Shown: piece by piece, positions 1 to 7,687 of the stretch
Layout of the letters: the number at the start of each line of letters is the position of its first letter
How positions within the stretch are numbered: position 1 is the stretch's first letter
Origin: Streptomyces sp. NRRL F-6131
GTDB taxonomy: Bacteria > Actinomycetota > Actinomycetes > Streptomycetales > Streptomycetaceae
Direction of reading: 5' to 3'
Length of the DNA stretch: 64,000 nt
Assembly (NCBI GenBank): GCA_000719695.1
Contig: JOHN01000035.1
Location: 17,635-81,634, forward strand
Position numbers and translations under genes: made by a program
The notes under the pieces: generated by a model
The model's database searches: none
What the model was told of the DNA's origin: nothing
What the model saw: the letters and a program-made list of their open reading frames with translations, nothing else

Positions 1-1
1 C

Positions 2-313
2 CGGCTCGCCCTGTTCGTGGAGGAGAGCCTCTTCCGCGGTACTCAGTGGGTCGTGTTCGAGCCCAATGACGAGCCGCTGTGGGCGTCGATCCGGCTGAAC
101 GTCGGAGCGTTCATGAACTCGCTGTTCCGCGCCGGCGCCTTCCAGGGACGGACGCCCCAGGAGGCGTACCTGGTCAAGTGCGACCGGGAGAACAACCCGC
201 AGAACGACATCGACCGCGGGATCGTCAACGTCCAGGTCGGCTTCGCTCCGTTGAAGCCGGCGGAATTCGTGATCGTCCACATCCAGCAGCTCGCCGGACA
301 GATCCAGGTCTAG
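2..313 (+). CDS. Contractile tail sheath protein, C-terminal end (partial)
   Basis: The reading frame is open from the left edge, so only the last ~103 residues are present. They show the C-terminal domain of phage-tail sheath proteins: a stretch reading LFRGTQWVVFEPNDEPLW followed by an amphipathic helix (RLNVGAFMNSLFRAGAF) and the NDIDRGIVNVQVGFAPLKPA strand region that precedes the C-terminal arm. Sheath subunits polymerise around the inner tube and contract to drive it into a target. A sheath gene directly upstream of a tube gene is the standard order in eCIS and R-type pyocin clusters. The full gene lies outside the window, so size and N-terminal domains cannot be judged. Confidence 0.9.
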   Translation, partial: RLALFVEESLFRGTQWVVFEPNDEPLWASIRLNVGAFMNSLFRAGAFQGRTPQEAYLVKCDRENNPQNDIDRGIVNVQVGFAPLKPAEFVIVHIQQLAGQIQV

Positions 314-324
314 GAGGTCGGCCG

Positions 325-849
325 ATGCCGGAAATCACGCGCCGGGACCCTTTCAAGAACTTCCGGTTCCGGGTGAAGTTCAGCGGATCCACCGAGTACA
401 TCGCGGGAATCAGCAAGGTCAGCGGGCTCAAGCGGTCCACCGAGGTCATCAGGCACCGTGACGGTGGGGATCCGGGGAGCAGTCGCAAGCTTCCGGGCCG
501 CACGGAGTACGAGCCCATCTCGTTGGAGCGCGGCTGCACCAGCGACACGGTGTTCGAGGAGTGGGCCAACAGGGTGTGGAGCCTGCGGAACTCGGCGGGC
601 GGCCTGGAGACCTCCCTCAAGGACTTCCGCCGCGATCTGATCATCGACGTGTTCGACGAGGGCGGCCAGGTGGTGATCTCGTACTCCGTCCACGACTGCT
701 GGGTCTCGGAGTACCAAGGCCTGCCGGACCTCGACGCCAATGCCAACGGTGTCGCGTTCGAGCACATCAAACTGGAGCACCACGGCTGGGTGCGGGAGCG
801 CACGAACCCGCCGCAGCTGCCGCAGTTCAGTGACACGGCGTCGGGATGA
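325..849 (+). CDS. Inner tail tube protein (gp19/Hcp-like)
   Basis: 174 aa. The start MPEITRRDPFKNFRFRVKF and the segment GISKVSGLKRSTEVIRHRDG are hallmarks of the T4 gp19-like tube family, whose subunits stack as hexameric rings inside the sheath and form the channel that carries cargo. The C-terminal part (HIKLEHHGW) is the final strand typical of these proteins. The ATG was chosen because AGGAGG lies 8 bases upstream, 11 bases after the sheath stop. A single tube gene is visible here; many eCIS carry two or more, so others could lie upstream of the window. Confidence 0.93.
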   Translation: MPEITRRDPFKNFRFRVKFSGSTEYIAGISKVSGLKRSTEVIRHRDGGDPGSSRKLPGRTEYEPISLERGCTSDTVFEEWANRVWSLRNSAGGLETSLKDFRRDLIIDVFDEGGQVVISYSVHDCWVSEYQGLPDLDANANGVAFEHIKLEHHGWVRERTNPPQLPQFSDTASG

Positions 850-853
850 CCCG

Positions 854-1579
854 ATGAGGCGGGAGCTGACCGAGACGCAGCTGCTCGGCATCTGGGAGGC
901 CGGGACCGGGCAGGCGCCGCCCGCCCGGGCCCTCCTGCTCGCCGCGGCCGCGGCGCCGCCCGGTACGGCGGTCGCCGATCTCACCCTGGCCGACCTGAAC
1001 GAACTGCTGCTGGACCTGCGCGAGGAATCCTTCGGGCCCGCCCTGCCCTGTGCCACCGAATGCCCGGGCTGCGACGAGCCCCTCGAGGTCTCGGTCGCGA
1101 CGGACGAGTTGCGGACGTGCGGGAGACGGACCGTGCCGGGCCCCCGGCCGCACCCCTCGGCCACACTCCTGGCCGAGGGGTACGAGGTCACCTACCGCGC
1201 CCTGACCGGACGGGACCTGCTGGCCGTCGACGCCGCCTCGCCCGACGCCCGCCGTGCGCTGCTGAGCCGTTGCGTGGTCGGCGCGGAGCCCGCGGCCGAG
1301 GTTCTGCCGGACGTCGTCCTCGAAGCGTTGGCGCAACGGCTCGCGGAGCTCGATCCGGGGGCCGACACGGTCCTCCCCCTCTCCTGTCCGCACTGCCGTC
1401 ACACGTGGACGGCGGCTCTCGACGTCGCCGGCCACCTGTGGGCGGAGGTCGAGGGGTACGCGAGGCGCCTCCTCCACGAGGTGCATGCGCTCGCCCGCGG
1501 GTACGGGTGGTCGGAGTCCGACGTCCTGACCGTGAGTCCGGCCCGGCGCCGGTTCTACCTGGAGGCGACGGCCGGATGA
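854..1579 (+). CDS. eCIS-associated protein with two CxxC pairs (baseplate/assembly)
   Basis: 241 aa. The N-terminal third has the LTETQLLGIWEAG opening and a leucine-rich helical stretch; the middle carries CATECPGCDEPLEV and the C-terminal half CPHCRHTW, which together could bind one zinc. The protein ends with a helix containing EVHALARGYGWSESDVLTVS, a pattern like T4 baseplate gp26/gp28-type proteins that follow the tube gene in actinobacterial eCIS loci. It begins 4 bases after the tube stop and its stop overlaps the next ATG. A structural baseplate or assembly role is inferred from position and fold pattern; no enzymatic motif is visible. Confidence 0.7.
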   Translation: MRRELTETQLLGIWEAGTGQAPPARALLLAAAAAPPGTAVADLTLADLNELLLDLREESFGPALPCATECPGCDEPLEVSVATDELRTCGRRTVPGPRPHPSATLLAEGYEVTYRALTGRDLLAVDAASPDARRALLSRCVVGAEPAAEVLPDVVLEALAQRLAELDPGADTVLPLSCPHCRHTWTAALDVAGHLWAEVEGYARRLLHEVHALARGYGWSESDVLTVSPARRRFYLEATAG

Positions 1580-2799
1580 GCGACTTCGTGGGCCGGCTGC
1601 TGCGGGAACCGGGACCAAGGTTGCGGCCGCTGCTGGCGAACGTCTTCGACGCGGCGGCACCACGCCTGAGGGTGGACAGCGATCCCGCCACACGGGCACC
1701 GGAGCCGTACGCCGCCGAACCGTCCTCTCCGGCACCCGCCGCCCGGACCCCGGAGGCCCTGGTGGCTCCGGAGCCGTCTCCCGTGGAACCGCACGCCCCA
1801 GCGTTGAGCGTCCCGGAACCGCATGTCCCGGAGCCGCACGTCCCGGAGTCGTGCGCCACGGAGTCGTGCGCCACGGAACCCTCCTCCTCGGCACCCGCCG
1901 CCCGGGCGCCGGGCGCCTCGGTGGCCCCGGCGGCGGGACCGGGGCAGTACCTCGACTCCGACCCCGCCCCCGAGTCCCAGCCGGGTAGCGCGGCAAACGC
2001 ACGGCCACGGGCGCCGGGACATCCGGCGGGCACGGAGCCTCCAGTCCGACGGGCGCCACGGACGGCGGCCGTGTACCGTGCAGCGCCTGGCCGAGAAGCG
2101 GGCCGTTCGCGGTTCGGGGCGATGCCGGGGACCACCGACGAGACCGAGGTCGGCGAGCGTCCGGTCGGCAGTCCGGGACCGGGCAGTCGGCCACCGTCCC
2201 GGGTCGTCACGGGAACGTCGGGATCGTCGCGAGCGTCCGGGCCGCCGGTCACCCCCATCCAGGTCACCCCCGCCCCGGACACCCCGGACCCGGTCACCCC
2301 CGCCCAGGTCGCCCCCGTCCCGGACACCCCGGAGAGGAGCACCGCCACCCCGGGCCGTCCCGCCGTCGCGGAGCCGGAGAGCCGCCCGTCCACGGTGCCG
2401 GACCGGGTGTCCGGAGCCGTTCCCGAGGCCGGACACCGGCTCCCCGTCGTCCTGGCGTCCGGAGTGCGGGGGATCACCGGCACCCCGGGCACCCCCGGCG
2501 CCGGTCTCACGGTAGGCGGTGGCGGTGCTCCTCCCTCCGCATCGGCCGTCCGACCGGGCGCGCCCGGTACCCGCATGCCCGGCACCCACGCCGTGCGGCC
2601 CGCGGTGACCTCCCGCGCTGCCGCCGCGCCCCCTTCGGAGGCCCGTGCGGCCGGCACCTCGGCGGCCGTCGAACCGGTGGTCCGGATCACCATCGACCGG
2701 ATCGAGGTCCGGGCCGCCTCGCCACAGGCCGCCGCGCCGCGCCCGCCCGCCCGGCGGCCCCGGCTCGGTCTCGACGAGTACCTGCAGGGGCGGTCGTGA
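1576..2799 (+). CDS. Proline-rich low-complexity eCIS protein
   Basis: 407 aa, ATG overlapping the previous stop (ATGA). Residues ~1-35 (MSDFVGRLLREPGPRLRPLL) and the last ~45 residues (VRITIDRIEVRA then RPRLGLDEYLQGRS) look conserved and folded; the ~320 residues between are almost entirely Pro, Ala, Thr, Glu and Val with short direct repeats such as EPHVPEPHVPE and VTPAQVAP. In eCIS clusters a gene at this position keeps the same short N- and C-terminal motifs around a variable disordered linker. A tether between membrane or baseplate partners is possible, but function is unknown. The long open frames on the opposite strand here are GC-driven shadows. Confidence 0.7.
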   Translation: MSDFVGRLLREPGPRLRPLLANVFDAAAPRLRVDSDPATRAPEPYAAEPSSPAPAARTPEALVAPEPSPVEPHAPALSVPEPHVPEPHVPESCATESCATEPSSSAPAARAPGASVAPAAGPGQYLDSDPAPESQPGSAANARPRAPGHPAGTEPPVRRAPRTAAVYRAAPGREAGRSRFGAMPGTTDETEVGERPVGSPGPGSRPPSRVVTGTSGSSRASGPPVTPIQVTPAPDTPDPVTPAQVAPVPDTPERSTATPGRPAVAEPESRPSTVPDRVSGAVPEAGHRLPVVLASGVRGITGTPGTPGAGLTVGGGGAPPSASAVRPGAPGTRMPGTHAVRPAVTSRAAAAPPSEARAAGTSAAVEPVVRITIDRIEVRAASPQAAAPRPPARRPRLGLDEYLQGRS

Positions 2800-3980
2800 G
2801 CGACGCGCTCGCGGTGGCGGCCGTGACCGAGACCCTCCGCGCCCTGTTGCAGACCGCCGTGGACCGCACGGTGCCCGGGGCCCTGGTGACCCTCCTCCCG
2901 CCTGACGAACTGACCGCCGAGTGCGGACTCAACGTCTTCCTCTACCGGACGTCGCTCGACGGGGGCTGGGTCAACGCGGACCCCGACGGCACGCGTCCCG
3001 GCGAGACCCGTCGCCCCCTGCTTCCCCTCGTCCTGCACTACCTGCTCACCCCGTACGCCGCCGGGGACGCGCAGGGCCTGCCAGCCCATCGCGTCCTCGG
3101 CGCCGCGATGTCGGCGCTGCACGACCGTCCCGTGCTGGGACCGGCCGACCTCAGGTCCGCGGCCCCGTTCAGCAACCTCCACCAGCAGACCGAGCCGGTG
3201 AGGATCACTCCCGTCACCCTGGATCTGGCGGACACCGCCCAGCTGTGGACGGCGTTCCGCAGCCGCCTCCGCCCCTCGGTCGCGTACGAGGCGCGCCCCG
3301 TGCTGATCGAGAGCACGGTGCCGGGCCGCACACCGCTGCCGGTCGTCCGCCGCGGCGAGCAGGACCGGGGCCCCGAGGCCGCCGCCGGCGCCGTCGGCCG
3401 ACGGCCGGCGCTGGCCGCGACCACCGTGCCGGTCGCGCTGCCCGGCCACGATCTGGTCCTCACCGGGCGCTGCCTCGGCTCCGGCGTCCCGGCCCTGCAC
3501 CTCACCCACTCCCTGCACGGCAGCCACCTCGTCCAGGACGTGCGGACCGTCAGCGACACCGAGGTGCACGCCACCCTCCCCGACGCCCTCGCCGCCGGCA
3601 CCTGGTCGGCCGTGCTGGTGTTCACCGCGGCCGACGGCACCGAGCGGACCACCGAGGCGGTGCCGGTGGGTGTCGCACCGCGGCTCACCGGCGCGCTGCC
3701 GCTGCCCGTCGTACGGGACGCCGAGGGTACGGCGGTGCTCGAGGTGACCTGCGGGACACCGGTGCACCCCGGGCAGCGCGTCGAGCTGCTGGTCGGGGAG
3801 GTGCCGGTGCCGGCGGAGCCGTTCGTCCGGGCGACGAGTGCGCTGCGGTTCCGGCTGACCGGGGCCCGCCCGGGCCGCTACGCCCTGCGGCTGCGGGTCG
3901 ACGGGGTCGACAGCCCTCTGCTGGACGCCGCTTCCGAGCAGCCGCGGTTCGACGCCGCCGCCGCGGTGGTGGTGACGTGA
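2796..3980 (+). CDS. DUF4255 domain protein (Pvc16-like, sheath-terminator region)
   Basis: 394 aa, GTG start overlapping the preceding stop. The N-terminal ~190 residues match the DUF4255/Pvc16_N family: VTETLRALLQTAV, then LNVFLYRT and a LPLVLHYLLTPYA block. Family members sit at the distal end of eCIS and PVC particles and cap the tube and sheath. Residues ~200-394 add two immunoglobulin-like beta domains (for example GHDLVLTGRCLGSG and HPGQRVELLVGEVPV), an extension common in actinobacterial members. The reading frame stays coupled to the next genes by overlapping stops and starts. Confidence 0.85.
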   Translation: MSDALAVAAVTETLRALLQTAVDRTVPGALVTLLPPDELTAECGLNVFLYRTSLDGGWVNADPDGTRPGETRRPLLPLVLHYLLTPYAAGDAQGLPAHRVLGAAMSALHDRPVLGPADLRSAAPFSNLHQQTEPVRITPVTLDLADTAQLWTAFRSRLRPSVAYEARPVLIESTVPGRTPLPVVRRGEQDRGPEAAAGAVGRRPALAATTVPVALPGHDLVLTGRCLGSGVPALHLTHSLHGSHLVQDVRTVSDTEVHATLPDALAAGTWSAVLVFTAADGTERTTEAVPVGVAPRLTGALPLPVVRDAEGTAVLEVTCGTPVHPGQRVELLVGEVPVPAEPFVRATSALRFRLTGARPGRYALRLRVDGVDSPLLDAASEQPRFDAAAAVVVT

Positions 3981-4051
3981 GGAGCACCGCCTTCGCCTTC
4001 GCGCGCCACGCTCGGACCGGGCTGACCGCGCTGACCGGGGTGACCGTATGA
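3977..4051 (+). CDS. Possible 24-residue coupling peptide in eCIS operon
   Basis: GTG at 3977 overlaps the TGA of the DUF4255 gene and the frame runs 24 codons to a TGA that overlaps the ATG of the next gene. Without it, the two flanking genes would be separated by 67 bases in an otherwise tightly overlapping operon. The peptide is Ala/Thr/Arg-rich with no recognisable motif. It may only keep ribosomes moving across the gap, or the overlaps may be chance. Confidence 0.3.
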   Translation: MRSTAFAFARHARTGLTALTGVTV

Positions 4052-4317
4052 GGATCGAGCTGTACATCGGGCGGCTGGTCCTCGAAGGCGTGGCCCCGCA
4101 CGACAGTGCCGTCCTGCGCGCGGCCCTGGAGTCCGAACTCGGCGAGCTGCTCTCCCGCGATCCGCTCACTCCCCGTCAGGACCACCACCTGCGCCGCGCC
4201 ACCACGCCACCGGTCTCCGCGGCAGCCGATCCCGCGGCGTTCGGACGTCAGATCGCCCGCGCCGTCCACGGCAGCCTGCACCGGGGAACACAACGGAAGG
4301 CGGACCGTCCCTCGTGA
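4048..4317 (+). CDS. Small conserved eCIS protein
   Basis: 89 aa. The opening MRIELYIGRLVLEGVAP and the helix LRAALESELGELLSRD are the pattern of a short protein found between the DUF4255 and CIS-tube-domain genes in actinobacterial eCIS clusters; the C-terminal helix (FGRQIARAVHGSL) is also typical. No catalytic or metal-binding residues are visible. The stop overlaps the next gene's GTG. The role is unknown; the constant position suggests an assembly factor or minor structural component. Confidence 0.65.
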   Translation: MRIELYIGRLVLEGVAPHDSAVLRAALESELGELLSRDPLTPRQDHHLRRATTPPVSAAADPAAFGRQIARAVHGSLHRGTQRKADRPS

Positions 4318-4955
4318 CCACCCACCCCCCGCCCCGCGGCGGTTTCGTGTTCCTCGACCCCGAGCACGGGCGCGTCCTGCGCGTGGTGCCGTTCCAGTAC
4401 AACCCCGAGACGCTGACGCGCACGCTCCAGCCACAGACCGTCGACGGTGAGGCCGGGAACCGGTTGGAGGCCCTGCGGCTGAAGGGGCCACCGCACGAGA
4501 CCTTGAGGTTCGAGGCGGAGTTCGACGCGGCGGACCAGCTGACGCCGGTGGCCGGTGCCGCGCCGACGGCAGGGACCGGGCTGTTCGGAGCACTGTCCGC
4601 GCTGGAGACGGCCCTCTGCCCGACCAGCGCGCAACTGGTGCAGGCGAACGGCATGGCCTCGCAGGGCATGCTCGACATCACCCCGGTCGAAGCGCCACTG
4701 TCCGTGCTGATCCTCGGCCGACGACGGGTCCTCCCCGTGCGCATCACGGACCTCACCGTCACGGAAGAGGCCTACGACGGAGAGCTCAGCCCGATCAGAG
4801 CCAGGGTCGGGCTGACGGTCCGGGTCCTCACCGTCGACGACGTCGGCTTCTCCCACAAGGCCGGCACGCTCTACCTCCGTTACCAGCAGAGCAAGGAACA
4901 GTTCGCGGCACTGATCGGATACGGCCCGGGGGCGGTCGGCTACACCGGGATCTGA
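4314..4955 (+). CDS. CIS tube protein N-terminal domain protein (tape/adaptor, T4 gp53/54-like context)
   Basis: 213 aa with a GTG start overlapping the previous stop. The sequence VVPFQYNPETLTRTLQPQ and the later segment PPHETLRFEAEFDAADQL are diagnostic of the contractile-injection-system tube-protein domain, a family that links the inner tube to the LysM and hub proteins. Residues ~145-200 (PVRITDLTVTEEAYDGELSP) form the second conserved block. It is followed after 31 bases by the LysM gene, the usual order in eCIS. Assignment is firm at family level; the exact particle position is from family knowledge. Confidence 0.85.
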   Translation: MTTHPPPRGGFVFLDPEHGRVLRVVPFQYNPETLTRTLQPQTVDGEAGNRLEALRLKGPPHETLRFEAEFDAADQLTPVAGAAPTAGTGLFGALSALETALCPTSAQLVQANGMASQGMLDITPVEAPLSVLILGRRRVLPVRITDLTVTEEAYDGELSPIRARVGLTVRVLTVDDVGFSHKAGTLYLRYQQSKEQFAALIGYGPGAVGYTGI

Positions 4956-4986
4956 TCGGGGCCGGACGACCCCGGGAGAGGCAACC

Positions 4987-5313
4987 ATGTTCGAGCCCAC
5001 CAGCAGGTACCACGGCATCGCCACCGCGCGGCTGACCCTGCAGGACGGACGGACCGTCACCTATGTGCGGCGCCGCTTCCTGCCGCACCCGGGGGACCTG
5101 ATGTCCGTCGGCGAGCAGGTCGTGGCCCCCGGCGACCGGCTCGACCGGATCGCGGCCCGGCAGTACGGCGACCCGGAGCAGGCGTGGCGGATCGCCGACG
5201 CCAACGGGGCGTTGCGGCCGGACGACCTCACGGCGGTTCCCGGCCGTCGGCTGCGGATCGCCCTTCCCGCCGGCGTTTCGGGAAGCCTCCCGCCGGGCCC
5301 GGCGCAGTCATGA
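4987..5313 (+). CDS. LysM domain baseplate protein
   Basis: 108 aa. Residues ~45-95 form one LysM repeat: VVAPGDRLDRIAARQYGDPE, then a helix and a PGRRLRIALP strand. In tail-like particles such a protein (gp53-like, LysM) joins the hub to the baseplate and may bind peptidoglycan. A GAGAGGCAACC ribosome site precedes the ATG. The stop overlaps the ATG of the hub gene. It has no signal peptide, as expected for a particle component assembled in the cytoplasm. Confidence 0.88.
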   Translation: MFEPTSRYHGIATARLTLQDGRTVTYVRRRFLPHPGDLMSVGEQVVAPGDRLDRIAARQYGDPEQAWRIADANGALRPDDLTAVPGRRLRIALPAGVSGSLPPGPAQS

Positions 5314-6425
5314 CGCGCAGCCTCCAGCTCATGCTGCTGATGGGAAACGTCGTCCCGGCGCCCGCGCCGGCCGCCCTCGTCGACGCCCTGCAGTCCGTCC
5401 GGATCACCGCGTCCAGCGGCTCGGCGAGCGGTTTCCAGCTGACGTTCGCCGTGGGCAGGCAGTCACCCGTGATCCAGGTGATGCTTCCCGGCGGGCTGCT
5501 GGACCCCAGGACCCGGGTGGTCGTGGTGGCCGTGGTGGCGGGGCAGCCGCACGTCCTCATGGACGGGGTGATCACCCGCCACGAGCTGAACCCCGGGCAG
5601 ACCCCCGGCAGCTCCACCCTCACGCTGACCGGTGAGGACCTGTCCCTGCTGATGGACCTCGGACACGTCGAGCGCGGTCACCCGGGCCTGCCCCACCACC
5701 TCAGGGTGATGACGGTGTGCGCCCGGTACGCGCAGTACGGGATCGTTCCGGTGGCCGTCCCCCCGAGGATCAGCGCCGTGCCGAACCCGGCCGTCCAGAT
5801 CCCGGTCCAGTCCGCGACCGACCTGGCCTACCTGCGCTCGCTGGCCGCCGAGGTCGGCCACGTCTTCCACATCGAACCCGGTCCCGTCCCGGGGGTCAGC
5901 ACCGCCTACTGGGGCCCGGAGGTCCGCGCGGGAAAGCCGCAACCCGCCCTCACCGTCGACTCCGGGACGGCCGGGAACGTCGAATCGCTGAGCTTCGGCC
6001 TGGACGGACTCTCCCGCACCCGCTACACCGCGCGTCTCGTGGAACCCGCCACCAAGGCCACCACGGCGGTCCCCGACCTCGGCTCCCTCCAGCCCCCTCT
6101 CGCGCGGAGCGCGACCCCGGCCCTGCGCGAGCAACCGCTGACCGGACAGGCCGGTCGGTCGGTCGCCGAGTCCCAACTGTGGGGGCTGGGCCGCACCGCC
6201 GAGTCCGCCGACGCCGTCACCGGCCACGGCACGCTCGACGTGCTGCGCTACGGCCACGTGCTCAACCCCCGCACCCTGGTGGGGGTGCGCGGCGCGGGCC
6301 GCAGCTACGACGGCCTCTACTACGTGCGCAGCGTCACCCACGACATCGCCCGCGGTGGATACCGACAGGGCTTCACCCTCGTCCGCGACGGTCTCCTCTC
6401 CCAAGCATCGGTGGTGATCCCGTGA
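5310..6425 (+). CDS. Baseplate hub protein (phage late control gene D / gp27-like)
   Basis: 371 aa. Family features are visible along the chain: an N-terminal beta barrel with SGFQLTFAVGRQSPVIQVML, the DGVITRHELNPGQTPG segment, LTGEDLSLLMDL, and LRSLAAEVGHVFHIEPGP, all typical of gpD/VgrG-hub proteins, with the C-terminal YDGLYYVRSVTHDIARGGY barrel. Hub trimers sit under the tube and carry the spike. The ATG overlaps the LysM stop and the TGA overlaps the next GTG, so hub and spike are coupled. Confidence 0.9.
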   Translation: MTRSLQLMLLMGNVVPAPAPAALVDALQSVRITASSGSASGFQLTFAVGRQSPVIQVMLPGGLLDPRTRVVVVAVVAGQPHVLMDGVITRHELNPGQTPGSSTLTLTGEDLSLLMDLGHVERGHPGLPHHLRVMTVCARYAQYGIVPVAVPPRISAVPNPAVQIPVQSATDLAYLRSLAAEVGHVFHIEPGPVPGVSTAYWGPEVRAGKPQPALTVDSGTAGNVESLSFGLDGLSRTRYTARLVEPATKATTAVPDLGSLQPPLARSATPALREQPLTGQAGRSVAESQLWGLGRTAESADAVTGHGTLDVLRYGHVLNPRTLVGVRGAGRSYDGLYYVRSVTHDIARGGYRQGFTLVRDGLLSQASVVIP

Positions 6426-6958
6426 CGGCCCGGACCGTGACGAAGTGGCCGGGCCTGTACCAGGGCGTGGTGGTGTCCGCGGTGGACACCGAGAACCGGG
6501 GGCGGCTACTGGTGCGGGTCCCGGAGGTCCTCGGTGACGAGCCCTGCATCTGGGCCTCGTCGTCCTCCCCGATGGCGGGGAAGGACTGCGGCATGTACAC
6601 CGTGCCGCCGCCCGACGCCGGGGTGTGGGTGCAGTTCATCGACGGCGATCCCAACCGGGCGGTGTACACCGGTTTCTGGCGGGGCGACGCGGGCGACGTG
6701 CCGTCCGCGGCGAAGTCCACCCCCGCGGGGATCCCGCAGATCGTACTGGCGACACCGTCCCGGAACGCCCTGGTGATCAGCGACCAGCCCGGGGCGGACG
6801 GCGGCATCCTGCTGCAACTCCACGGCAGCGGCGGACCGTTCATCAGGATCAACGAGAACTCCATCGAGATCGCCTGCGGTCAGGGCCCGGGCTTCGCCAG
6901 CATCCTGCTGACCGGGAACCAGGTGCGCATCAACGGCAACGCGCTCACGGTGCAGTGA
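6422..6958 (+). CDS. Spike protein with gp5/VgrG OB-fold
   Basis: 178 aa. The N-terminal half is the baseplate-V/gp5 OB-fold: GVVVSAVDTENRGRLLVRVP, then GVWVQFIDGDPNRAVYTGFW, a signature of the family. The C-terminal ~80 residues are beta-rich and repetitive (FIRINENSIEIACG, ILLTGNQVRINGNALTV), as in the needle helix of spike proteins but short. Together with the hub and the PAAR-like tip it would form the piercing spike. No lysozyme domain is present. Confidence 0.9.
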   Translation: MTARTVTKWPGLYQGVVVSAVDTENRGRLLVRVPEVLGDEPCIWASSSSPMAGKDCGMYTVPPPDAGVWVQFIDGDPNRAVYTGFWRGDAGDVPSAAKSTPAGIPQIVLATPSRNALVISDQPGADGGILLQLHGSGGPFIRINENSIEIACGQGPGFASILLTGNQVRINGNALTVQ

Positions 6959-6968
6959 GGAGGACGGG

Positions 6969-7319
6969 ATGCCCGGACTGGTTCTCCACATCGGCGCCAC
7001 GATGACGTGCGCGCACCAGGGACCCGCGAACGCTCCGGCACCCGCCCAGCAGCGGGTGCTCGTCGGTTCGCAACCCGTCGCCACGACGGCGGACACCTTC
7101 GTCGTCCTCGGCTGCGGATTCCCCGCGGCCTCCCTGGGCGCGCCACCGTGCACCAGCATCCGTTGGCTCCAGACCTCCACCCGGGTGCTGGTCGGCGGGC
7201 TGCCGGTGCTGTTGCAGCCGACGCCGCCACCGAGCCCCGGCCCCGGCATCGGTGTCGGCACCCCGCCGCCCAACCCACCCATGGTCCAAGCCGTGCAGCT
7301 CCGGGTGCGGGGGATGTGA
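6969..7319 (+). CDS. PAAR-like spike tip protein
   Basis: 116 aa. The start MPGLVLHIGATMTCAHQG and later VVLGCGFPA and PPCTSIRWLQTSTRVLVGG fit the small PAAR-like tip proteins of eCIS, with three cysteines and a histidine placed to hold a metal at the tip. The last ~35 residues are proline-rich (TPPPSPGPGIGVGTPPP), which may be an exposed tail or effector attachment point. AGGAGG precedes the ATG, and the stop overlaps the GTG of the wedge gene. It carries no fused toxin domain. Confidence 0.82.
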   Translation: MPGLVLHIGATMTCAHQGPANAPAPAQQRVLVGSQPVATTADTFVVLGCGFPAASLGAPPCTSIRWLQTSTRVLVGGLPVLLQPTPPPSPGPGIGVGTPPPNPPMVQAVQLRVRGM

Positions 7320-7687
7320 GCACGATGCACATCGGCTTCCCCTACACCGTCGACGCGCGCGGCCGGACCGCGACGACCGACCACGCCGACCACGTCCGCG
7401 ACATGGTCGAGCAAGTGCTCTTCACCACCCCCGGCGAGCGGGTCAACCGGCCGGACTTCGGCTGCGGTCTGCTCGACCTGGTCTTCGCCCAGAACGGCCC
7501 GGAACTGGCGGCGGCCGTCGAGATGACCGCGCAGGCCGCCCTCCAGCGCTGGCTCGGCGACCTGCTCACCGTCGAGTCGTTGACCGTCAGGCCCGACGAG
7601 TCGGCCCTGGTCGTCTCCGTGAACTACGTCCTGACGGCCACGGGGGAGAGCCGGCACGTGATCGTCCACGGGGGGACGGCGCCATGA
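7316..7687 (+). CDS. Baseplate wedge protein (gp25/gpW-like)
   Basis: 123 aa from the GTG that overlaps the PAAR-like stop (an ATG three codons later, at 7325, is an alternative). The motif LFTTPGERVNRPDFGCGLLD is the core of gp25-like proteins, which connect the baseplate wedge to the first sheath disc, and the C-terminal strand pair (SALVVSVNYVLTATGE) is typical. Its stop overlaps the ATG of the first large baseplate gene, matching the gp25-gpJ order of tailed phages. Confidence 0.92.
   Translation: MSTMHIGFPYTVDARGRTATTDHADHVRDMVEQVLFTTPGERVNRPDFGCGLLDLVFAQNGPELAAAVEMTAQAALQRWLGDLLTVESLTVRPDESALVVSVNYVLTATGESRHVIVHGGTAP

Noticed and set aside
1188..4169. 993-residue open frame on the minus strand opposite the eCIS genes
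   Set aside because: Low-complexity Arg/Gly/Ala/Pro sequence without domains; exact complement of well-supported eCIS genes, caused by high G+C.
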